Below, in pieces: positions 1 through 6,174 of a stretch of 32,078 nucleotides of DNA. The translations under genes and the position numbers were made by a program. The notes beneath the pieces were generated by a model. That model ran no database searches. It saw nothing but the letters and a program-made list of their open reading frames with translations, and was not told where the DNA came from. The stretch's first letter is position 1; each line of letters starts with the position of its first letter. The DNA is from an uncultured Phascolarctobacterium sp. (lineage in GTDB: Bacteria; Bacillota; Negativicutes; Acidaminococcales; Acidaminococcaceae), in assembly GCA_958448515.1 (NCBI GenBank), contig CAUDEF010000022.1:1-32078 (forward strand), written 5' to 3'.

Positions 1-63
1 CAGACTAATAAGTTCTAAGGGTTATCTTTAAATCCTTAATACATATAATACGAGGGGGTGAGA

Positions 64-249
64 GTGGTGGAAAGTAAAAAAGAAAAAGCCGTAAAAAGCA
101 TTTTACAGGTGCTGGCTGAAAATGAATTTACGGCTTCTGAAAGCAAAGCAGTTTTAGAAACAACTGGATGGGCACTTGAATCAGCACCCATAAACAATGA
201 TGTTGTTAATAAAATAACAACATCAAAGGATTTTAAAACCCTCTTTTGA
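64..249 (+). CDS. Small helical phage protein, function unknown
   Basis: I do not recognise this gene. It encodes about 61 residues, rich in Lys, Glu and Ala and predicted mostly helical, with no Cys, signal peptide or membrane segment. The start is uncertain. GTG codons lie at 58, 64 and 67, but the purine-rich ribosome site (GAGGGGG, 52-58) overlaps the first, so 64 or 67 has the proper spacing. The gene at 449 has the same arrangement, a run of G, five bases, then GTGGTG. Its protein shares a matching pattern (EKA, then I and L, then TA.E...VL......L), so the two look like diverged paralogues. Its last 17 bases overlap the end of the convergent minus-strand gene. A TATAAT at 44-49 is the only promoter-like sequence upstream; no good -35 partner is seen, and the gene may be read from outside the window. 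Confidence 0.6.
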   Translation: MVESKKEKAVKSILQVLAENEFTASESKAVLETTGWALESAPINNDVVNKITTSKDFKTLF

Positions 250-388
250 GTTCGGTTAAAATTTGCTTATATGCCATCTTGTATTTGTTGGCATAAGTAA
301 TAGGCGCATCCGGTATTTTACCGGTTTCTACCTGGTGTTTTACATACTCAATAGCTAAATGATGAGCACGTAATTCTATATTATCCAT
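233..388 (-). CDS. Small protein on the opposite strand (51 aa), function unknown
   Basis: This is the only convincing minus-strand gene in the window. The frame stays open further upstream, but the ATG at 388 is preceded by a near-perfect ribosome site (AAAGGAGGTG) at good spacing and, just beyond that, by an extended -10 promoter, so the 51-residue form is chosen. The product begins MDNIELRAHHLAIEYVKHQ and is charged, helical and soluble, with no Cys, signal or membrane segment. It sits between two paralogous plus-strand genes and overlaps the end of the left one tail to tail. An independent, opposite-facing, self-promoted small gene inside an early operon is the usual layout of an accessory 'moron' gene. 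That role (lysogenic expression, exclusion or counter-defence) is inference; nothing in the protein itself identifies a function. Confidence 0.7.
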   Translation of the reverse strand: MDNIELRAHHLAIEYVKHQVETGKIPDAPITYANKYKMAYKQILTELKRGF

Positions 389-412
389 AATAAGCACCTC
401 CTTTCTATATTG

Positions 413-421
413 ATTATAGCA
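413..421 (-). promoter_or_regulatory. Extended -10 promoter for the minus-strand small gene
   Basis: Read on the minus strand the sequence is TGCTATAAT, a consensus extended -10 (TG, one base, then TATAAT). Transcription would start near 406, only a few bases before the ribosome site of the 51-residue gene, giving a very short leader. No good -35 box is visible, which is normal for extended -10 promoters. It lies within 30 bases of the start of the plus-strand gene at 449. Confidence 0.6.
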
Positions 422-448
422 TAAGGAGATGGCAGAGAGGGGGTAAGG

Positions 449-733
449 GTGGTGTTTGATAAACCGGTACTGACAGAAAAAGAAAAAGCAGCCGCAGAGA
501 AGATTGCTAAACTTCTGAACGGCTACACAGCAAAAGAAGTACAAAATGTACTTTATGAAGCAAATGAAATTTTAAATGCTAGTTATGTTGTTGTTTTAGA
601 TAATCAACAAAAAGTACATCAAGAAATAAATGTAGTACCTGATAGAAAGTTAGTTTTAAACAAAGAACAGAAAAAAAGAGTAAGAAAGTATTTTGGCGGA
701 CTTTTAAAATTCCGGAAACTTGAATCCAAATAA
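449..733 (+). CDS. Small helical phage protein, paralogue of the first gene
   Basis: I do not recognise the family. The product has 94 residues: an N-terminal helical part (about 1-45, TEKEKAAAEKIAKLLNGY then TAKE...VL) that resembles the protein encoded at 64-249, a middle part, and a very basic C-terminus (about 70-94, many Lys and Arg) that could bind nucleic acid or merely be unstructured. Tandem GTG start codons at 449 and 452 follow a GAGAGGGGG ribosome site; either could be used. The promoter of the minus-strand gene lies just upstream and points away. About 50 bases separate its stop from the next gene, which has its own ribosome site. Confidence 0.7.
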   Translation: MVFDKPVLTEKEKAAAEKIAKLLNGYTAKEVQNVLYEANEILNASYVVVLDNQQKVHQEINVVPDRKLVLNKEQKKRVRKYFGGLLKFRKLESK

Positions 734-785
734 ATTACATAAGAGCTTCAGAATAATTAATCTTGAAGAATAGGAGATGAGCAGC

Positions 786-1334
786 ATGGATGAAGCAATG
801 GAGTACTGTGTACACAGTATAGCTTTTAACGGAGCTATTACTGTTGACTACAGCTATTGTAAGCTGAACGGAAAAAACAGCAGGCTAAAGATTAAACTTC
901 TGGAAAGACCGCATCAGGACTTTACCAGAGAGTACGGAAATATCAAAGAATGTTTTGAGCAGATGATTGGTTTTCCTATAGTAGATAAATTGACCGGAGC
1001 AAAGCTGGACATTATTCCAACAAAAGTAACTTTTGTTGAGAGTAAAAATAACGGCAGGGGAATGAAAATTACAGCTCAGATTTTTGGTATTGAACAGCAT
1101 GAAAAGCCCACAACATTAACAACCTTGCCTTTTTACGAAATTGGTTTAAGTGTAATAGATACCATAACCATTAACGGAAAGGAAATCAATCGCTACAGGC
1201 AGCAGCTTAATTCTTTTCAGATCTTAACAATGAACAATATTAAAAGAGAAGCTTTTGAATTTGCCAAGTACGGTAAAAAAGAGCAGCCAACACTGGAAGA
1301 AGCCGCCGGCCTATTGGCAGAGGGAAGTGATTAA
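786..1334 (+). CDS. Conserved-looking phage protein, function unknown (182 aa)
   Basis: I do not recognise this protein. The frame opens with an ATG at 777, but that codon directly abuts the AGGAG ribosome site (772-776). The in-frame ATG at 786, nine bases downstream of the site, is the likelier start and gives 182 residues. The product is a soluble alternation of beta-rich stretches with an acidic, helical C-terminus (PTLEEAAGLLAEGSD). It has no recognisable metal site, nucleotide-binding motif or membrane segment. Its stop directly abuts the ATG of the excisionase-like gene, so the two are probably translationally coupled. Its place at the head of an early operon would fit a DNA-metabolism accessory protein such as a single-strand binding or annealing factor, but no motif supports that. 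Confidence 0.75.
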   Translation: MDEAMEYCVHSIAFNGAITVDYSYCKLNGKNSRLKIKLLERPHQDFTREYGNIKECFEQMIGFPIVDKLTGAKLDIIPTKVTFVESKNNGRGMKITAQIFGIEQHEKPTTLTTLPFYEIGLSVIDTITINGKEINRYRQQLNSFQILTMNNIKREAFEFAKYGKKEQPTLEEAAGLLAEGSD

Positions 1335-1616
1335 ATGAAGCTTATGACTATAGCAGAATATGCTAAAAGCAGAAATGTAAGCGACAAGATGATTAGGAAG
1401 CTGATTAATGAAGGTCAGCTTCCTGCAGGAAGAATTGGAAATAAATACCTGCTTAACGTAGATGCTGTAGATGCTTGCTTTAGTGAGCTTACCGGAGAAA
1501 TGAAAAAGCCGCCGGTAAAAGTACAAAGACGTAAAAAGAATGTCATTGATATATATACCGAACGGCGAAATAGAATGATGAAAGAAGCAATTGAAAGGAG
1601 AACAGCAGATGGCTAA
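1335..1616 (+). CDS. Excisionase-like helix-turn-helix DNA-binding protein
   Basis: The N-terminal half (about residues 4-50) has the winged helix-turn-helix pattern of the excisionase (Xis/MerR-like, HTH_17) family: TIAEYAKSRNVSDKMIRKLI, then a turn with EGQLPAGRIGNKYLL, then a short helix. The C-terminal part (about 55-93) is strongly basic (PPVKVQRRKKN...ERRNRMMKEAIERR) and may be a DNA-contacting tail. In phages such proteins act as directionality factors for excision or as small transcription regulators. No integrase is seen in this window, so the excisionase role cannot be tested from context. The ATG follows the previous stop without a gap, and the end overlaps the next gene by a few bases, as in one operon. 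Confidence 0.75.
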   Translation: MKLMTIAEYAKSRNVSDKMIRKLINEGQLPAGRIGNKYLLNVDAVDACFSELTGEMKKPPVKVQRRKKNVIDIYTERRNRMMKEAIERRTADG

Positions 1617-1893
1617 AAGTAAATGTTATTTATGTAATAAAAGATTAAAAGGTGGGGAAGGAATGCTGATGAAATTTTCGGATGGCATTCACAAAGTCTG
1701 TGTAGATAATCGGCAATGTAGGATTCGCAGAATGCAAAATAGCATTCAAGTACCTCAATACGATACAGAAAAGCAGAATGAAAAAGCAGAGCAAGATACT
1801 GATGATCATGCTCTGCATATGATGAAGATAGTATGTTTAAGCTTGTTTGGCTTAAGCATTATATTAAGTGTTTTATTGGTGGTGGGATTATGA
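1609..1893 (+). CDS. Zinc-finger protein with C-terminal membrane anchor
   Basis: The start at 1609 is chosen because AAAGGAG lies about ten bases upstream, inside the end of the preceding gene. The 94-residue product begins with a probable four-Cys zinc knuckle: CYLC at 6-9, then Cys31 and Cys37. A polar, acidic linker follows (about 45-70), then a hydrophobic segment (about 74-92, KIVCLSLFGLSIILSVLLVV) ending at the C-terminus. This predicts a tail-anchored protein with its zinc domain in the cytoplasm. I do not recognise a named family. Its stop overlaps the start of the LysM gene (ATGA), so two small membrane proteins are made as a coupled pair. A role at the envelope is inference. Confidence 0.65.
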   Translation: MAKSKCYLCNKRLKGGEGMLMKFSDGIHKVCVDNRQCRIRRMQNSIQVPQYDTEKQNEKAEQDTDDHALHMMKIVCLSLFGLSIILSVLLVVGL

Positions 1894-2156
1894 AATACCT
1901 GTTGATTTTGGCAGTGCTGGTAATGGCATTATATAGTGCCATTGATACCGGCTATGAACTGAAAAAGGAAAGCTATGTTGTCAGAAGTGGTGATACCATC
2001 TGGACAATTGCCGAAAGGTATTATGAGAAACAGGATAAGTATAGGACTTTAGATGGTTTTATCTATGATATCAGTAAAGAAAATAATGGCTGCAATATAA
2101 GCCCAGGTGATGTGCTTGTTATACCTTTAGAAATAAAAAAAGACCTGCGCCGTTAG
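1890..2156 (+). CDS. LysM-domain membrane protein
   Basis: The ATG at 1890 overlaps the preceding stop (ATGA). The 88-residue product has an N-terminal hydrophobic segment (about 3-18, YLLILAVLVMALYSAI), a signal anchor or uncleaved signal peptide, followed by one LysM domain (about 28-80: SYVVRSGDTIWTIAERYY ... NISPGDVLVIPL). LysM domains bind the glycan of peptidoglycan, so the protein should sit on the outer face of the cytoplasmic membrane. The architecture resembles small anchored LysM proteins such as the cell-division suppressor YneA. There is no catalytic domain. In an early phage operon it could affect division or superinfection, but that is inference. Confidence 0.8.
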   Translation: MKYLLILAVLVMALYSAIDTGYELKKESYVVRSGDTIWTIAERYYEKQDKYRTLDGFIYDISKENNGCNISPGDVLVIPLEIKKDLRR

Positions 2157-2172
2157 ATGGAGAAGCGCAGGT
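2143..2172 (+). other. Stem-loop at the end of the LysM gene
   Basis: ACCTGCGC (2143-2150) pairs perfectly with GCGCAGGT (2165-2172) around a 14-base loop that contains the LysM stop codon. It is not followed by a T-run, so it is not a standard intrinsic terminator. It may stabilise the mRNA 3' end or give partial pausing before the next gene. Confidence 0.5.
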
Positions 2173-2213
2173 TAAGAATAACACAAGTACATTATAGCAT
2201 GGAGTAAATGATA

Positions 2214-2450
2214 ATGGTAGAAGATAATCTGAAATTTATGAAAATCTATAAATCATATGGGCTTACATTACATAACTGCCCGCAATGCAGAACGGCTGCT
2301 GGGATGCAGCATCACTGGGATGGAGATAGTTTATTTCTATATTGTCCAAACGGTTGCGGCAGTGTAGAAGTAAAGCGTGAAGGAAAAATGACTGATGAGG
2401 AAATGGTTATAAAGGCTGTAAATAGGTGGAATAGTGGGCAGTGGGAATGA
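2214..2450 (+). CDS. Lar-like zinc-ribbon protein, possible restriction alleviation
   Basis: The 78-residue product has the layout of the Lar family: a first Cys pair (CPQC, 22-25), a second cluster (CPNGC, 44-48) and near the end a conserved-type helix with A.NRWN (69-73). Lar proteins relieve type I restriction in E. coli Rac prophage, while many homologues are only predicted zinc ribbons, so the activity is inferred. The ATG at 2214 is preferred over 2208 because GGAG ends at 2204. The context supports a protective role: the same operon carries an HNH nuclease and two DNA methyltransferases. Its stop codon overlaps the next start. Confidence 0.6.
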   Translation: MVEDNLKFMKIYKSYGLTLHNCPQCRTAAGMQHHWDGDSLFLYCPNGCGSVEVKREGKMTDEEMVIKAVNRWNSGQWE

Positions 2451-2689
2451 GTATGTTAAAGGAAGTTGATGTTATAAATGCTTGGCTGCGGTGGGGAAAG
2501 ATGGGACTTGAACCTCCAAAAGTCAATGGAAAATCTGGATTTGTAGAAGCTGTAAAAAGAATGCATAAGCATTTTAAAGAAGCAGATCCAGCAGCATTTG
2601 AAGTTGCAGCTGTGATTGTTGGGAAAAAGAATCGAAGATGGCCAACAATATTCGATATCGAACAGGCTATAAGGCAGAGGGAGAGATAG
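2447..2689 (+). CDS. Small phage protein, function unknown (80 aa)
   Basis: I do not recognise the family. The start at 2447 overlaps the preceding stop (ATGA coupling); GTG 2441 and ATG 2453 are alternatives. The product is basic and helical, with a Trp-rich beginning (NAWLRWGKMGLEPPKVNG) and an end in RRWPTIFDIEQAIRQRER. It has no Cys pair or membrane segment. The amphipathic helices and basic ends would suit a DNA- or protein-binding accessory factor, but no motif shows this. It is embedded in a chain of overlapping small genes. Confidence 0.65.
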   Translation: MSMLKEVDVINAWLRWGKMGLEPPKVNGKSGFVEAVKRMHKHFKEADPAAFEVAAVIVGKKNRRWPTIFDIEQAIRQRER

Positions 2690-2692
2690 CAC

Positions 2693-3013
2693 GTGAGTAG
2701 CTTATCAAGAAAACAGCGCAGGGCTCTACTTAAAAAGAATATAGGGCAAAAGGCTATTTTGAGTGAAGAAGAATACAACCAGTTGTATGAAGCAATAAAA
2801 AAGGATGTATGTCAGCAGGTAACATATAAGACATTGGCAGTGGCTATAGGTATTTTAGATAAGAGCTATGGCAAGTTAAAACCTAGAGAAACACGATTTG
2901 AAGTGTTTTTAGAAGAATATAAGCACGAATTGGAACTTCTGGAAACTCCTACTTTATTACAGAACGAATATGAAGAGCGATTAAAGAAAGTGGGGTTGGA
3001 AATTAAATGGTGA
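2693..3013 (+). CDS. Small phage protein, function unknown (106 aa)
   Basis: The start is GTG at 2693, preceded by a GGGAGAG ribosome site and lying just after the previous stop. The product starts very basic (SSLSRKQRRALLKKN) and continues as a helical, charged protein with a middle stretch (TYKTLAVAIGILDKSYGKL) that could be a helical bundle core. It ends acidic, then basic. I see no recognisable catalytic or metal-binding motif. The last seven bases overlap the start of the next gene, so the two are probably coupled. Confidence 0.65.
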   Translation: MSSLSRKQRRALLKKNIGQKAILSEEEYNQLYEAIKKDVCQQVTYKTLAVAIGILDKSYGKLKPRETRFEVFLEEYKHELELLETPTLLQNEYEERLKKVGLEIKW

Positions 3014-3249
3014 AAATATTAAAAGATTTTGAGAAATGGAATGAGTGTGCACGAACTAAACGTGAAGTATTTGAAAGGTGTTTATACAGCTGGAGAAGTT
3101 ACCAGCAGGGAATTTTCAGAAGATATATGGCTGACAAGCAGTTTAGAGAAAAGGTTGTAGAGATGTTGATAGACAACAATCTTTATCCGCCAAAGTTATA
3201 TTTGAGAGATAGACGTTACTTACAGCTGAGAGGAAGAAGGAGCTGGTAA
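3007..3249 (+). CDS. Small basic phage protein, function unknown (80 aa)
   Basis: The ATG at 3007 lies inside the end of the previous gene. The product is rich in Arg, Lys, Tyr and Trp and predicted helical (KWNECARTKREVFERCLYSW ... GIFRRYMADKQF), with a basic end (YLRDRRYLQLRGRRSW). It shows no metal-binding or catalytic pattern. It is followed after one base by the HNH nuclease gene, whose ribosome site (AAGGAG) lies in this gene's last codons, so the two are likely translated together. A nucleic-acid-binding role is possible from its charge only. Confidence 0.6.
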   Translation: MVKILKDFEKWNECARTKREVFERCLYSWRSYQQGIFRRYMADKQFREKVVEMLIDNNLYPPKLYLRDRRYLQLRGRRSW

Positions 3250-3250
3250 T

Positions 3251-3535
3251 ATGATGTTTCCAAAAAGTAATGCTATAAGATTAAAAGGTGTTAAACAGAA
3301 GAAGCTCCATGAAGTAGTTTGGCGTAGAGATAACTGCAGCTGTGCATTATGTGGTCAGTTTATAGAAGCTGGAGTGAAAGCTCACCATGAACCGCCAAAG
3401 TCTAAAGGGGGTCAGGATATAGAAGAAAATCTGATTACATTATGTAATAGCTGCCATCACCAAAGACATTTCGGAGAGGTAAAAGAATACAAAAGTAAAT
3501 GTGAAGAATATCTTCATAGTTTGTACAGTGCATAG
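3251..3535 (+). CDS. HNH endonuclease
   Basis: The 94-residue product has the complete small HNH nuclease core. A structural zinc site is formed by CALC (31-34) and CNSC (65-68). The catalytic part runs from AHHEPPKSKGG (44-54), with the general-base His, to the Asn in EENLITL (60) and the final His of SCHHQRH (69-70). HNH enzymes nick or cut double-stranded DNA with one divalent metal. Stand-alone copies in phages act as homing or packaging nucleases. This one is in the early region, far from the terminase genes, so a packaging role is less likely from position. ATG 3251 and ATG 3254 are both possible starts. An intrinsic terminator follows directly. Confidence 0.88.
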   Translation: MMFPKSNAIRLKGVKQKKLHEVVWRRDNCSCALCGQFIEAGVKAHHEPPKSKGGQDIEENLITLCNSCHHQRHFGEVKEYKSKCEEYLHSLYSA

Positions 3536-3538
3536 GAA

Positions 3539-3562
3539 GGGCAGGCTTAAACCTGCTCTTTT
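3539..3562 (+). terminator. Intrinsic terminator after the HNH gene
   Basis: GGGCAGG (3539-3545) pairs with CCTGCTC (3552-3558, one G-T wobble) around the loop CTTAAA, followed by TTTT. It comes three bases after the HNH stop codon. The stem is short, so termination may be partial. Confidence 0.6.
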
Positions 3563-3584
3563 GGCATATGAGTGGTGAACGTGA

Positions 3585-3734
3585 ATGAAAATAAAAGAGC
3601 TTATAGAGTATTTAAGTGGATTGAATGAAAATGATGAAGTCCGGTTAGAAGATGAAGATGGGCAAAATTTTGAAGCTACTATGGTTTTAGAGTACAAAGA
3701 TTTTAAAAATGGTGAAACGTTTATAGTTATTAAA
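3585..3734 (+). CDS. Acidic small protein, function unknown (49 aa)
   Basis: A short frame begins at ATG 3585 with MKIKELIEYLSGLNENDEV and ends at TAA 3732-3734. The pattern of a short helix followed by beta-prone segments (VRLEDEDGQNFEATMVLEY) looks like a small folded protein, and similar short acidic proteins are common in phage early regions, but I do not recognise a family. The ribosome site is weak. It lies between a terminator and a large inverted repeat whose first arm begins at its stop codon, so its expression is uncertain. Confidence 0.45.
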
Positions 3735-3808
3735 TAAGGCTGCACTGTCTGTATACAAGCAAGCGCAGAACTTAATTTATTAAGAGGAAGTGTAGTGCAG
3801 CCTTATTA
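3734..3808 (+). repeat. Perfect 14-bp inverted repeat with 47-base loop
   Basis: AATAAGGCTGCACT (3734-3747) is exactly complementary to AGTGCAGCCTTATT (3795-3808). The loop holds a second perfect hairpin (CTTAAT, TT, ATTAAG) and an AGAGGAAG stretch. The right arm runs into the T-rich TTATTATTT, so the RNA could act as an intrinsic terminator, possibly in both directions, despite the long loop. It ends about ten bases before the ribosome site of the methyltransferase gene at 3825. No coding role is seen. Confidence 0.65.
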
Positions 3809-3824
3809 TTTATGAGGAAGGTAT

Positions 3825-4736
3825 ATGGAAGTTAATAGAATAATATGTGGTGATGCATTGGAAGTGTTAAAAACATTACCAGATAAAAGCATTCAATGTT
3901 GCGTAACCAGTCCACCATACTATGGATTACGAGATTATGGAGTAAATGGCCAAATAGGATTAGAGAAATGCATAGATGAGTACTTTTTTAATCTTATGAG
4001 TGTTTTTACCGAAATTAAACGTGTGCTTAAAAACAATGGATTGCTTTGGGTCAATATAGCTGACACGCGAAAAAGAAAAAGATTATTACATATACCGGAA
4101 TCCTTTGTATTGAAAATGGATTGCTGTGGTTGGATTTTGCGAGATGATATTATTTGGCATAAACCAAATGCAATGCCGGAAAGCACTAAAGATCGTTTAA
4201 CAAATTGTTATGAACATCTTTATATGTTTACTAAGAGTAATAGATATTATTTTAATAGTGTATTTGCTATAGAAAGTGCAGTGGGGTTCAACAATGAACA
4301 AATAGCTGGTAGTGAGAGAGCTTTTGGTAATGCTCAGTCAAGGAGACGAATAGGAAACAGAAAAACTTTTAGAGGGGGAAGGTACGTTGGTATAAACAGT
4401 GGTTATGAAAATGATAAGGATATGGTTTGCGAATATCAAAGTAAAGGAAATACTAAAAACATAAGTGGTATGAGAAAAATGCGTAATGTATGGAGTATAG
4501 CAACAGTTAATAAAAGTACTTCAAAAATAAAACATTATGCTAAATTTCCAGATGAATTGGCTAAAAGGTGTATTTTATTGAGCAGCGAAGAAGGCAATAT
4601 TGTTTTAGATCCTTTTGCCGGCAGTGGAACTACATGTAGAATAGCAAACCAGTATGGAAGGCAGTACATTGGTATAGAGATAAATGAAAAATACTGTCGA
4701 GCTGCTGAGGAAGATATACCAATAAATTTATTTTAA
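3825..4736 (+). CDS. DNA methyltransferase, beta-class (N4-cytosine or N6-adenine)
   Basis: The 303-residue product has both signature motifs of amino-methyltransferases in beta-class order. The catalytic motif IV, TSPPYY, is at 28-33 and the S-adenosylmethionine-binding motif I, DPFAGSGTT, at 262-270, followed by GIEINEKYCRAA. SPPY in motif IV is most frequent in N4-cytosine enzymes but also occurs in N6-adenine ones, so the base is undecided. The region between (about 100-240) would hold target recognition. No matching restriction enzyme is adjacent, so it is probably a stand-alone phage enzyme that protects phage DNA from host restriction or alters gene regulation. A clear GAGGAAGG ribosome site precedes the ATG. 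Confidence 0.92.
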   Translation: MEVNRIICGDALEVLKTLPDKSIQCCVTSPPYYGLRDYGVNGQIGLEKCIDEYFFNLMSVFTEIKRVLKNNGLLWVNIADTRKRKRLLHIPESFVLKMDCCGWILRDDIIWHKPNAMPESTKDRLTNCYEHLYMFTKSNRYYFNSVFAIESAVGFNNEQIAGSERAFGNAQSRRRIGNRKTFRGGRYVGINSGYENDKDMVCEYQSKGNTKNISGMRKMRNVWSIATVNKSTSKIKHYAKFPDELAKRCILLSSEEGNIVLDPFAGSGTTCRIANQYGRQYIGIEINEKYCRAAEEDIPINLF

Positions 4737-4759
4737 TTTAAAGAAAATGGTGATAGAAG

Positions 4760-5128
4760 ATGCAATGTGAAACTCCACAAATAACAATAAAACGATATGC
4801 GAAAAAGATTGTCGAAGAACTCAGGCGCTGGGAACATTACAGACTGTATGGTGGGCAGGATCCGTTTTATTCTGATGGTGAAAATATGAATCTTATTAGA
4901 AACCATATTATTTCATATAAAAACGATATTAGAGATTTATGTGATAAATATAATGAGCCTTTACCGGAAGAATACTATTTGCCAACGCCATCAGAAGTAA
5001 GTCATGATTATCTAGCTAAAAACGGAAAATATTTTAATAAACGAAAAAAGAATATCGAAGATAAAGGCGAGCGAATAACTACAAAAATTCCTAAAGCATG
5101 TGATTTAATGCAGCAGGAGATTTTTTAG
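4760..5128 (+). CDS. Phage protein between two methyltransferases, function unknown
   Basis: I do not recognise the family. The 122-residue product is helical and charged at the N-terminus (IKRYAKKIVEELRRWEHYRL), with a Pro/Tyr-rich middle (EPLPEEYYLPTPSEVSHDYL) and a basic stretch (KYFNKRKKN) near the end. There is no Cys cluster or membrane segment. It is sandwiched between the TSPPY-type and the DPPW-type methyltransferase genes with short gaps, so it may be a partner or specificity helper, but this is only positional. The ATG follows a weak GGTGATAG site. Confidence 0.65.
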   Translation: MQCETPQITIKRYAKKIVEELRRWEHYRLYGGQDPFYSDGENMNLIRNHIISYKNDIRDLCDKYNEPLPEEYYLPTPSEVSHDYLAKNGKYFNKRKKNIEDKGERITTKIPKACDLMQQEIF

Positions 5129-5153
5129 GGGTGAATAGACATGGGTTCATACT

Positions 5154-5687
5154 ATGATTTTTCCTTCAAAAAAATATAAAACTATTTATGCTGATCCTCC
5201 ATGGAATGAGTCTGGTGGAGGAAAGATTAAACGTGGAGCAGACAGACACTATAAGTTAATGAAGACAAAGGATATTATGGCTTTACCAGTACAGAACATA
5301 GCAGAAGATAATTGTCATCTTTATTTATGGACTACAAACAATTTCCTTCAAGATGCGCTAAAAGTTGTTGAAGCCTGGGGTTTTAGATATGTAACTATGA
5401 TTACATGGGGAAAAGACCGTATTGGGTTAGGTCAATACTACAGAGGCATGACAGAGCACTGTATATTTGCTGTTAAAGGTAAATTACCGTACAAAATGGT
5501 TGATGGAAAAAGGAAACAGGGAAAAACTTTAATTTTAGCACCAAAAAGGGAACATAGCCAGAAACCAGAAGAGATGCGTAAAATGATTGAAACTGTAAGT
5601 TATGAGCCACGTATTGAATTATTTGCACGCAAGCATACTGAGGGTTGGGATGTTTGGGGTAATGATGTAAATATAAATAATAAATAG
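5154..5687 (+). CDS. MT-A70-family adenine-N6 methyltransferase
   Basis: The 177-residue product begins almost at the catalytic motif: KYKTIYADPPWN with DPPW at 14-17. It then has CHLYLWTTNNFLQDAL, VEAWGFRYVTMITWGKD and a C-terminal KREHSQKPEEM...YEPRIELFARKHTEGWDVWGND, all typical of phage and bacterial MT-A70 enzymes that methylate adenine at N6. The start is odd. The good ribosome site (AGGGGTG, 5127-5133) is placed for the ATG at 5141, which lies in another frame and opens a 12-codon ORF. Removing one T from the T5 run at 5157-5161 would join MGSYYDF to FPSKKYK. The real start may therefore be 5154 with a weak site, or expression may need slippage or re-initiation. Confidence 0.88.
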   Translation: MIFPSKKYKTIYADPPWNESGGGKIKRGADRHYKLMKTKDIMALPVQNIAEDNCHLYLWTTNNFLQDALKVVEAWGFRYVTMITWGKDRIGLGQYYRGMTEHCIFAVKGKLPYKMVDGKRKQGKTLILAPKREHSQKPEEMRKMIETVSYEPRIELFARKHTEGWDVWGNDVNINNK

Positions 5688-5697
5688 GAGTGATATT

Positions 5698-6174
5698 ATG
5701 AACGAAAAACAAGCTCATGATTTAGCTGTGGTAATGGCTAAAAATATTATGGGGAAAGATTATAGAGAACAAAATGCCATTAAATATGCTTATGGTAAAG
5801 GTAGTAAATATTCACAAAATTATTCAGGAGAATATAACAATATTGTAGATGCACTACGAGCTGCAGAAGATGATATAGGCAGTGATTTGACGGTTGGAAT
5901 GATTGTATGGGTTGGCGAAATTGAAGAAGCAGGTATAGGAATTGATGTTGAGTGGTTATTAGAAGATATTGGAGATCGAGCATATAGCGAATTTGGCGAA
6001 TGTGCAGAGGATTATTTAACAGATGTAACAAGTGAACATCAAAGTATTTTAGAAGATGAATTGAATGCTGTTTTTTATAAATGGGCAGAAAAATATAATT
6101 ATAGACCTCATTTTTATACTGTAAAAAATGAAAAAGCATATGTTTATGATGGTTCTGAGTGGAGATTAAAATAA
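5698..6174 (+). CDS. Acidic phage protein, function unknown (158 aa)
   Basis: I do not recognise this family. The product is acidic, soluble and mostly helical with a short hydrophobic strand (LTVGMIVWVGEIEEAGIGID) in the middle, an acidic helical region (EDIGDRAYSEFGECAEDYL), and a Tyr/Trp-rich end (YNYRPHFYTVKNEKAYVYDG). There is no signal peptide. The ATG follows the previous stop by about ten bases with an AGGAGTG ribosome site, so it is in the same operon as the MT-A70 gene. A very small ORF overlaps its stop codon (TAATG). The low aromatic-poor N-terminus and high charge would fit a cytoplasmic binding protein; no function is proposed. Confidence 0.7.
   Translation: MNEKQAHDLAVVMAKNIMGKDYREQNAIKYAYGKGSKYSQNYSGEYNNIVDALRAAEDDIGSDLTVGMIVWVGEIEEAGIGIDVEWLLEDIGDRAYSEFGECAEDYLTDVTSEHQSILEDELNAVFYKWAEKYNYRPHFYTVKNEKAYVYDGSEWRLK

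Noticed and set aside
1..57. Promoter for the first gene (TATAAT at 44-49)
   Set aside because: No -35 partner and no TG extension; transcription would start inside the ribosome site. Left unannotated.
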